The position numbers were made by a program, and so were the translations under genes. The notes beneath the pieces were generated by a model. It made no database searches and was not told the origin of the DNA. It saw only the letters and a program-made list of their open reading frames with translations. From NCBI GenBank assembly GCA_037447655.1, contig JBBHKE010003177.1, positions 1 through 17,132 of the forward strand: 17,132 bases of DNA, read 5' to 3'. The stretch's first letter is position 1. Each line of letters opens with the position of its first letter. Below, in pieces: positions 1 through 8,456 of the stretch. This DNA comes from Zygnema cylindricum. Lineage: Eukaryota > Streptophyta > Zygnematophyceae > Zygnematales > Zygnemataceae.

Positions 1-400
1 CTGTCTTATTTTAAAGTTTTGGGAGGGAAGGGAAAAGTAGGGCAGCAGGAGGAGGAGGAGGAGGAGGAGGAGGAGGAGGAGGAGGAGGAGGAAGAGGAGG
101 AGGGGGAGTCTGAGAAAGAACGGAAGGAAAAGTTGGTTAAGCAAGGACTCGGTTTGGTTTTTCTTTTATTTTTTCTTTTGTTAATGGAGAGGTTTTGACA
201 TTTATTTTGAGTTTTTATCTTGTTTTCAAGTTTTGAGGGATAGGAAAAGAACGGGAGGGAGTCTGGGAAAGAAGGGGAGGTAAAGCTGGTTAAGAGGGGA
301 CTCAGTTTTTTTTTTTTTTTTTTTCTGTTTTCTCGAGTTTTTTTTTATCTAGTTTTTAGGTTTTGGGATAGTGGAGAGTAAAGAGGAGTAAAAGTTGCTG
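1..400. repeat. GGA microsatellite and ~153-bp tandem duplication
   Basis: An (AGG)n run fills about 46-105. It is followed by a roughly 153-bp tandem duplication. The block beginning GGAGTCTGAGAAAGAACGGA at 105 recurs in diverged form at 258 (GGAGTCTGGGAAAGAAGGGG), and both continue through a similar GTTAAG..GGACTC segment into T-rich DNA and then TTTTGAGGGATAG-like DNA. The first 40 bases look like the tail of a third copy. The GGA run could be read as poly-Glu followed by a Lys-rich segment, but I see no convincing match to the missing N-terminus of the neighbouring ARMC6-like gene, so I do not call an exon here. Confidence 0.7.
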
Positions 401-539
401 AAAAAATGTGCGATTATTGGTCACAAAGTGGGTTTTTCTGAAGGGTTTTTTTAGTTTCTTTTTTAAAGTTAGAAATCTGGAAGAGTGAGAATTGAGAATT
501 TGAGAGAGGTTTCTCCTCTTTTTTTTCCCATCTTTCATC

Positions 540-1330
540 CTCCCTCTTCATTCTCTTTCTATCAAGTTTCTCTCCTCTCTCTCCTCTTTGATGGTTCCAA
601 CAAACATTCCTTCAAAACCGCCCATATTTTACTCTCACTTCCCTCTCTCTCCCCTCTCGCTTCCCTCTCTCTTCCCTCTCTCTTTCTCCTCTCTTTCACA
701 TCAGATGTTACCCAACAAACAAATTTTCTGCTAGACGACTTCGATCTTTCTTCCCTCTCCTCTTCTCTCACTTTTTTCTCTCCTCTCTCCTCTCAGATGG
801 TGCCGCAAACAATCTTGCGTTTACTCTCCTCTATCTTCTTCCTCATCCCTCCTTCCTCCTCCCCTGTCCCTCGCTCTTCCCTCTCTCCCTATTTTTCTCT
901 CTTCTTAGACTGCCAGCAAAAACTCTCCCTCTTTTTTTTCTCCTTTAACAAACATTCCTGCATTGAAGCTGCCCTTTCTTCCTCCTCCCTCGTCTCCCCA
1001 CTCTCTCCTCCTCTCTCCCTTTCCCCGCTCTGACTTTGCAGAGTACACAACAAGCTCTCTCCTCTCTCACCTCTGTGTTCTCTCTCTTCTCTCTCGTCTC
1101 TCTTCTCCCTCTCCTCTCTCTGCTCTCTCTCCTCCCTCCTTAACCATCCTCTCTCCTCTCTTTCTCTATCCTTTCACCTCACCCTCGTTCGTCTCTCCTC
1201 TCTCCTCTCCTCTCTCCTCTCCTCTCTCCTCTCTCTCTCCTCTATCCTCTCTCCTCTCTCCTCTTTCCCTCTCCTCTCTCCCCATCTCCCCTCTCTCCTC
1301 ACTCTCCTCTCTCTCTCTCTTCCCTCTCAG
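540..1330 (+). repeat. CT-rich tract with decayed exon-head copies
   Basis: This 0.8 kb block is dominated by CTCTCC/CCCTCT repeats and ends directly at the acceptor (CTCTCAG, 1324-1330) of the first visible ARMC6-like exon. Short non-pyrimidine islands interrupt it at about 590-629, 702-732, 794-822, 908-929, 944-973 and 1039-1060. Most begin with an AG, and each resembles the exon head ACGATGCCAATAAACAAGCT. For example GATGGTTCCAACAAACATTC sits at 590, and the words AACAAACATTCCT (599 and 948) and ACAAGCT (1049 region) recur. They read as relics of the exon 5' end separated by pyrimidine tracts. The long open frame across 485-1033 is low-complexity and not a gene. Confidence 0.6.
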
Positions 1331-4300
1331 ACGATGCCAATAAACAAGCTTTCCTCAAATCCGGTGGTCCCCGCTTAGTTGTGAAATCTCTCTCCTCCCA
1401 TCAAGACCTCCCCTCATTGGTCCACGTAGGAGCCAATCTGGCGGCGACAGCTGGCACCCAATTCGAGCTCACCAAAGAGGCGCTAATGGACGAAAACGCC
1501 CACGAGCTTCTTTTGTCCCTTATGAGGCGACACCTGTCACATTCTGGGGCAGTTTTGGGGACAATGGAGGCTCTAAAAGTTCTTGTCACAAATGACGATT
1601 TTAGAGTGGCCGCCTCGAAGGTGAGAAAAGTTATAAAAAACTACACGTTAATGCGTTTTATAGCGGTATAAAGGGGTTCAATGGGGTATAAAGGGGTAGG
1701 AGGAGGTACTAACAGGTATAACCGGGTATAACGGGGTAGAAAGGCGAGGTCAACATAAGTGAAGGAAGTTTGGTTTTTTTTTGTTTTTTAGGAAGAAGTC
1801 AAATCTTTTGAAAATAACGTCAGTTTTTGGAAGATCAAGTTGTTGGGGAATTTATTAAGGGTTTTTAACAATATGCTGACTTTCTTTTGGGGGTGGGCTG
1901 GGAGGGAGGGAGAGGGATTGCTGTTTTTTTGCAGACGTTTATAAACGCCCAGAAAATTGCAGAAGCTGGGGCAGTAGAAATCATTTTAGAAGCTGCCCGC
2001 GAATATCGGGCAGACATTAAAATTTTGACCTCTATTTGTGTTGGGCTGACTGCTGTAGCTGTCAATGTAGGTCCCTCTTTTTTTTTTTTCCCTTTACAAA
2101 TGTGGATCTTTTGTTTTTATCCTTTTTGTTTGTTTGCTTTTTCCTGTTTAAAGTCTTTCTTTGTTTGTTATTTCCCCTTGAGATTTGGATTTATGAAACT
2201 GTTGACTAAAAAGTATGTTTTTCCTTGTTTTTGTTTCTGTTTGCGTATTTAGTTTTTTCCTAAAATTTCCTTCAAAGACTTGGTTTTTTTCTCATTTCTA
2301 TTCAATCAGAACAGCAAAATAAAAACGATTTGACAGTTATTTTATTCATTTTTTCATAATCCACACAGGAAAAACATTTCTTCTGACATTTTTTTCATCC
2401 ACTAGTTCAGAAAAATCTTCTCTGACATGTTTTTTTTTTTTTTTTTTTTATCTACTCGTTTAGAACTCTGACATTCTTACTTTTCTATCCGTTCTTTTGG
2501 GATTCGGGAAGGAAATAAAATTTGCTCTAATTTTTTTTTTTCTTTTTTTTGTCCACTCTCTTGGAATCCGGGCAGGAAAAAGTTTGTAAATCGGTCGCTG
2601 ATTTAGGAGGTGTGGATCTCGCGATAATTTTTTTGTCGAAAGCTTCTTCGGAAAAACAATCTTTGATGGCAAAAACTTCCTGTAATCTTCTTAAACAGGT
2701 CTCTCTCTCTCTCTCTCTCTCCCTCTCCCTCTCCCTCTCTCTCCCCCTCTCCCTCCCCTCTATCTCCTTCCTAAACTGTAAAACTTAAAACGATGTGAAG
2801 AAACCTATCGTTTTCTGTCAGAAACCTAAATTGAGTGTTTTGTTCTAGGAACCCCGTTCAAAAGTTAAAAAAAAAAAAACTAAAACTAATAAACCATACG
2901 AATTTAAAATTCAACACTTTTTTTGACTCTAGTCTGGTTATAATTTGTTAACTTTTGCATCCACTCTAGTTTCTGATTCACATATATACTACACCATGAA
3001 TCCTTATGAGTGTCAATGTTTTTTCCACTTTTGATCGACTTTTTTCCGTGCACACCTGTCCAATTTTCTTTTAGAGACCATTTCCTATCGAAGGTAAAAT
3101 TCTTACCTTCCCATCTCCACCGGTAACCCGACAAGAGCGGACAGAGAAAAGATGTTTAAAGTGGTGGAAATTTATTTATTTTAATAGCAAGTTATGGTGT
3201 AGTGTCACATCTACCCTAATTTTGATTTTGCCGGAGTTGGAAACCTCCATGGTTTTTGAATTTACTGTATGTGAATTCAGATAGGTTTGGAAGCTAAAAA
3301 ATGAATACAAGTCAAATGTTTGGGTTTTTTTCCCACTACACGAGATCTTTAAGTAGTACTTGTAACAGAAAAAGAAACGGAAACAGAAACGAAAAAGAAA
3401 AAGGTCGTCGCAACTGGGTCAGCAAAGAAAAGAAAATTATCATCAGAATTTTGTCAACATGTTTGTTTTTTTCCATTATCTGATTTTTTTATGCGAAGGG
3501 GACAGTTGGCAGGTAGTGACGAAAACAAAAAGACAATTGTTGGAGGAGGAGGTATTAAATATATTTTAGAGACCGCTTCCACTTTTTCGGAAGAACCAAA
3601 TGTTATTCAAGAGGTAGGTTTTCCTTTTTCCTTTGCCCTTTTTTTTGTGTATTTTTTGTTTCATTTTCTCCTTCCCGTTTCCTTTGTATTGTGTAATAGT
3701 TCATTTTTTCTTTCCGTCCGTCTGTTTTTTCTTTTTAGTTTCTTTTTTCTTTAGTTCTTTTCCTTTTCTATATTCATTTTTTAATTCTCGTCTCCTTGTT
3801 TTGCTGTATTCTTTTCTTTTGCCTTCCTTCCTTCCTTCCTTTCTTTATTCTGATATCGTTGTTCTTTTCCTCTTACTTTGCTTTTCTTTTTGTATTCAAT
3901 CTCCCTCTCCCTCTCTCTCTTTCCTTTTTTCTTTCATTTTTTCCCCCCTCCCTCTCTCCCACCTGGCCTGTCCTGTCCCTCTCCCGTTCCTTTCCCTTTT
4001 CGTTTCCCATCTACCCCTGCCTGTTCCTCCCTCCCTCCAGCCTGTCCTCTCCCTCTCTCTTTTCCTTTCTTTTTCCAATTTCCATCCACCCCTCCCTCCC
4101 TCTCACTCCCTTCCTCTCCCTCCCTCTCCCTCCCTCCGCATCCTGTATTATTTTATGTCATTTTTCTTTTTTTTTGGGTTTGTATGTTCTCTTCATCTGT
4201 TGTATTGTTTTACTATTGTACCCTTTTGAGCCTTCGCTCGGCAAGTTATACAATTGATAACCTTTATTGTGGTAATTAATTATGGTTACTAAATTTAATG

Positions 4301-6624
4301 TGTTTTTCACCTAAATTACGGTTGAGTTTTAGTACAAAAGAGCTTCCTTTCGCACTCTCCCACTCCCTTTCGCTCCCTCCATCTCCCTCCCTCTCCTTCT
4401 CCAAAAATGTGAATGTGGAATGTGAGATGTTTTTGCCCGACCTTTTGTGTGTACCATATATAGTGTGTTTATGGCTTGTGGTTTTTTTTTTCCCTTTTTT
4501 TATCACTTTGGGTGACTGTTATTTCCTATCTATGGAGTGTACGCTTTACATATTTTGATGTGACGATAACTGACTGAAAAGCGTATGGAACTTAGTACAT
4601 AAATCTAGAATCGACAGAAAATGTATTCGGCAAAATCTTGACCGAACACTTGATTGACAATAAATTCTGTGTACAAACATCCGAAAAGTAAAAATCAAGG
4701 TACAGGTTTCACACAATTTTTTTCATTTCGGCAATCAATTACGGAACAGCCTAGGTATCTTACAAGGCCCAGTATTTAGGTGGGGCATGTGGGATACCCC
4801 ACAGAGGGTAACGTAAAGTGCCCCACAAGCTGTAATCGGGTATCTCAATAGGGTTTATATGTTTAGGGTCATTTATTTTTTGTTTTTTTAATAAAACAAA
4901 AACAGAAATAAAATAACCCTAAACATGCGATCGCGCGGAGAAAACGGGAGGCGGGAACGATGTGGACCCAATCACCGTGCTCGCGCGTGCGGAAAAATGC
5001 AAGGTTCAGTCCAGTATAATGTAGAGTTGAAGACATTTTTTAGCCTCGACAATTTACGAAACAAAACATTTGAATAGTGCGGAATGAATGAACATAATCG
5101 CGATACCGATGTCAGCGTATATATGTTATTATTATTGTTGTTATGAATTGATTATTATTATTATTATTGTTATGAATTGATAATCGAGACCCTTCAAAAA
5201 ATTACGTAGCAATTATCGGCAAATCCTGCTCAATATACAACACTTTCACAAATGTTTTCTCATTCTCCCTCTCCCTCTCCCTCTCCCTCTTCCTCTCCTT
5301 CGCCAGAGTTTTGCCAGTATCACAGCCATCACTCTCAGGCAGCCCCTTCACGCAGCCATGGCCGTCGAGGCGGGAGCTCCAGCAATTGCCTCGGAAGCCA
5401 TGGAGAGGCATCCCGAGGCCCGGGGAATGCAAAGGCAAGCCTGTCAAATGATACGGAATCTCGCCGTACGGAATCCAGAAAACAGGTGAGTTTTATACCT
5501 TTTCTTTTTATTTTGTTTTTCTCTCCTTTTTTTTTTTTTTTCAGAGAAGTGAGTCGTAGTCTCTCTCTGTCTTTCTGTAAAACCCTAACAGAATCGACAG
5601 CAGTTTTATACTGAGAAAATAGGGGAGGTTTTTTGTGGTAAAAACGCGACAAAAAGAGAGAGAGAGGGGAGGGGGAGGGAGAGGGAGAGTTTTTGAAGGA
5701 AGAGTTTGTGGAGGAGACAAAACAGGAAAAGAATGGTGTACAGATTTTAGAAACACGTGACGTCTTAAAAAAGGTTTTGAGGAGGAAGGAATCGGTGTTT
5801 TACAGAGCACGATAAAATGTTTTTTGGCTGTGTACAATTATTTGTGCGGATTTTGGTGTAAGTTTTACAATCGGGTATACGACCTAATGCACATTAGCGA
5901 TAGTAGTGCAACTTTTCCTGGAAAAGTTATTGTCCACATTTTATCTTAAAAGAGAGATCTGTATGTCATTCAATAAAACACTAAGTAGACAAAGCTGAAT
6001 TGAACAATACCTTTTTACAAATGATAAGCTCAACCATTTTGAATCAAAACGTTTTACAAACTGTATTGGGAAATTTTCAAACTGAATAAACAGAAAACCA
6101 CAGTATGTGCTGTCTTTTTGTTCAAATTCAAGCTAATCCAAGTGTCGATTTTTGGAATCAGTCGATTTCTTCTTAATAAATCTACAGACCCTTTCAATAT
6201 GTCACTTCACTATAAAACCCTTTCTGGCTTATTTTTTGATTCTGTAATTATCATAAATTTTTATTATTGTTTTCCGTCTTTTTCTTGTTTTCATATCTAT
6301 TCTTCACCTTCGTAGGAATACTTTTGAGCAAAAATGAGTATTTGTCGAAATCTTAGAACTTCGAATTCCTAAGCCAAAAAATTGCAAGAAACCCTGAAAA
6401 CTTTTAGAGTACTCCGAAAACAACATAAGAAAACTTTTAACTAACAAACTCATGTTTTTTCTTGCCAATCACTAAAGTCCTCACGACATTTTTCGTCGAT
6501 TTTTTTAAGGCCTTTGATATTGGAGTTGGGAATTGAACGCCTTCTTCGAAAAGCCAAAGCCAACCATAAACAGTGTGGAGACGTGGCTGATTTTGCTATC
6601 CAAGCACTTGGACTGGAAATTTGA
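1331..6624 (+). CDS. ARMC6-like armadillo-repeat protein, C-terminal ~314 residues (5' end missing)
   Basis: Six exons join in frame: 1331-1620, 1935-2066, 2576-2698, 3506-3613, 5307-5485 and 6510-6624 (stop TGA at 6622). All have GT donors and AG acceptors. Junctions after exons 1-4 are phase 0, and the fifth splits an Arg codon (AG/G). The product, about 314 residues visible, follows animal ARMC6 (about 475-500 residues) from its middle to its end. Landmarks in order are NKQAFLKSGG, then CKSVADLGGVDL, then LAGSDENKKTIVGGGG (human AGNDDVKDAIVRAGG), then MERHPEARGMQRQACQMIRN (human MKAHPQKAGVQKQACMLIRN), then PLILELGIERLL (human KPILDLGAEALI) and a final ALGLEI. These are Leu/Ala-rich ARM helices, a scaffold fold; ARMC6 function is poorly defined. 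The first exon begins mid-codon, so upstream exons must exist; none is recognisable in 1-1330. Introns hold CT tracts and a MITE. A TGTAA word lies just after the stop. Exon assignment is strong; the ARMC6 family name comes from remembered similarity. Confidence 0.88.
1662..1745. repeat. Short G-rich minisatellite in ARMC6 intron
   Basis: Imperfect repeats of GGTATAAAGGGGT / GGTATAACCGGGT, about 11-16 bp, run for about 80 bp shortly after the donor at 1621. Confidence 0.65.
2699..2762 (+). repeat. (CT)n/(CCCTCT)n tract starting at a splice donor
   Basis: The pyrimidine tract starts exactly at the donor: CAG ends exon 3 at 2698 and the intron opens GTCTCTCTCTCT. The donor hexamer itself (GTCTCT) is a poor match to the usual GTRAGT, as if the repeat had replaced the intron start. 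Confidence 0.75.
2988..3203. mobile_element. MITE-like inverted-repeat element, diverged copy
   Basis: The ends ACTACACCAT (2988) and ATGGTGTAGT (to 3203) are perfect inverted repeats, and the left arm continues GAATCCTTATGA. Internally the element shares GCACACCTGTCCAATTTTC and GAGAAAAGATGTTTAAAGTG with the better-preserved copy at 11063-11304. It has no coding capacity. It lies in the 2699-3505 intron of the ARMC6-like gene; the rest of that intron is AT-rich with no other recognisable feature. Confidence 0.7.
4780..4826. repeat. Nested inverted repeats GTGGGGCA...TGCCCCAC
   Basis: GTGGGGCA (4780-4787) pairs with TGCCCCAC (4819-4826). Between them TGTGGG-AT-ACCCCACA forms a second small hairpin. 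It is intronic and of unknown origin. Confidence 0.6.
4859..4926. repeat. 68-bp long hairpin with telomere-like arms
   Basis: The segment starts ATGTTTAGGGT and ends ACCCTAAACAT. The arms (about 30 bp) pair almost perfectly through ATTTATTTTTTGTTTTT / AAAAACAGAAATAAAAT. The tips resemble the plant telomere unit TTTAGGG, but only one unit per arm is present. Confidence 0.75.
5486..6509 (+). other. Last ARMC6 intron
   Basis: The donor GTGAGT follows AACAG at 5485, and the acceptor TTTTTTAAG lies before 6510. It contains a T-run, a GAGAGGG(A) tract at about 5657-5690, and AT-rich DNA. I see no further exon in it. Confidence 0.7.
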
Positions 6625-7948
6625 TTTTTTGTAACATTCAATAATAATTGAGGCAAAGAGTAAAGAGTGAGATGAGAAGAGTAAAGAATGAGATGAGAAG
6701 AGTAAAGAATGAGAAATGAGATGAGAATGTTAAGATTAGAATGTGAAGTTGAGATAAAGATGCGACTTTCTTCCTAGTTTCATAAGAACTCACTCTTATG
6801 TACATTTTTTTAAATTTTTACCCTTTTTCTTGGGCATAGAGTTGATTTGAAATAAAGTTTAGATGATTGGACTAGTCTTAAAGAAGGCTTGTAAGTACTC
6901 GTGGTTTTCTCGGTTTTTGTTTGTGAAATCAGACGCTGAAACAAATGAATTAGCTTTGGGAAGAAAAACAGAAATTGTAACTTTTCTTGTGATGAAATCG
7001 TGATTTTATTTGTTGACTTGCAACCACTCGCGGTTCTTGTTTGTGAACTCGGAGTCGAAAACAAATGAATTTTGAGAAGAAAGAAATAATTTCTTGCTTC
7101 TCTAGTGATAAAATCGTGATAACTTAATATGCTTGCATTAAAAACACTTTTTGTGATTCTTCAACTGTGATTTCGGTACTAGTTACCAAAACAGGAAAAA
7201 CAGTTAGATGTGGGCAAGGTTTCATAGTCTTATTTTTCCACTAGTTACAAAACCAAACGTAAAAAAATAACATCTACATGCAATAAATAATAAGAATTAT
7301 TACAAACGTCAAGGTTAACCATCGGAATACATGGACATAAAAAAGAAAGGGAAAAGGCATGTAGAAGAAAAAAGGCACAGAAACAAACAAAAGAATGGGA
7401 CTACAGCCTCAGGATAGTTTTCACACAAGAGACAAATCGCACAAAGATTAAGCTATAGTTTAAACTCCAACAGGAAGTTCTAGTAATAAAAGAAATTTAT
7501 CATCCCTTTTAATGAAGCTGGAATATTTTACACAATGAAAGGTAGAGTCTAAACTCTAAAACATCATTTAAAAAACAGTTATTTTTCTCCAAACTGAAAT
7601 GAGAGGCCAAAAGCACTTATGAACTTTTGATTCTATTCAAAACTAAAATCAAACATTTTTTAAGGCTATGGTATTTTCTGGAAAGACGGAAAAAAATAAA
7701 AATCTAGGAATAATTAAAAAAGAAAAGGAATGAAGGGACATTCCTTCGAAACAAAATAAATAGCACGTTAAAAGACGATTTGTTACCGACCAGAAACAAA
7801 GGGAAGGGTAAAAACATGATGCGGACAGGTGGGAAAATTTGAATTTGAAAGCTTTTATGACTTTTCAAAACAGACATGTGAATAATAGCCAATCTGAGAA
7901 AATCGAATAACAAATTTATCCAATCGCGAAAAAAAAAAAATGCACTTT
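6625..7948. other. Convergent intergenic spacer with tandem repeats
   Basis: This lies between the stop codons of the ARMC6-like gene (+) and the CxxCxxCC gene (-), so it holds both 3' UTRs. It contains three imperfect repeats of GAGTAAAGAATGAGATGAGA (about 6656-6728) and a roughly 120-bp tandem duplication (6888-7003 and 7017-7120, sharing TTGTTTGTGAA, ACAAATGAAT and AAATCGTGAT). The rest is AT-rich with no credible gene. No canonical AATAAA could be confidently tied to either gene. Confidence 0.6.
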
Positions 7949-8408
7949 TTACTTCTTCGACTTTGACTTGAGAGGTTTCTGCAATTTTTGTTCCTTTTGA
8001 CTTTTTTTCAAATCTCGAATCGCTTTATTAAAGGATTTGATTTCTTTCGACCGTCCTCCATAAACGTCACGAATGGTGTCCGTACAAAAACTGCACACTC
8101 AAAAAATGGGCTTAAAACCTAGACCATAACAAATCTACATATAAGAGACTGCCAATTAAAAACTAGGAAAAAAAATGGACGTTTAAATTAAAAAATACCA
8201 CGATTTTGACAATGACAATGCAAAGTTTGGACAACAAATGATCTGAAAAAGATGAAAAATGACTTCATGTGAATCTCCTGTTGGATTTACGAGGAAAAAA
8301 GTCCAACAAAATCCACACTAATTCAGGTGTGCGCGGTATACAATAGAGATAATTTTTCTATAGTCTAAGGAAAAAAAACGATTAATGCATAAAAGCAATG
8401 CTTTAACC

Positions 8409-8456
<48 letters not shown>

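Larger units (their letters stand above)
3614..5306 (+). other. Long ARMC6 intron, pyrimidine-rich
   Basis: This intron runs between exons 4 and 5. It contains T-rich DNA, CCCTCC/CTTCC-rich tracts at about 3815-4140 and 4355-4400, two hairpin-forming inverted repeats (4780-4826 and 4859-4926), a GC-rich patch at about 4926-5000, an ATT/GTTATGAATTGATT tandem repeat at about 5125-5185, and a (CCCTCT)n tract at 5263-5306 ending at the acceptor CGCCAG. Overlapping long open frames at 3633-4279 exist only because the sequence is low-complexity. Confidence 0.75.

Noticed and set aside
485-1343. Open frames of 182 and 126 codons on the + strand, rich in Ser, Leu and Pro
   Set aside because: They arise from CTCTCC repeats, which have few stops in any frame; no domain, and they run into the real exon in the wrong frame.
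3360-3420. A GAAACGGAAACAGAAACG stretch as a relic of the ARMC6 exon 4 head
   Set aside because: Both are A-rich and similarity to GACGAAAACAAAAAGAC is no more than composition would give.
3633-4279. Overlapping open frames of 133-198 codons on the + strand
   Set aside because: Three frames are open at once in pyrimidine-rich intron DNA. Composition only, no protein family features.
4859-4926. Interstitial telomere repeat
   Set aside because: Only one TTTAGGG-like unit per arm, in inverted orientation; no tandem array.
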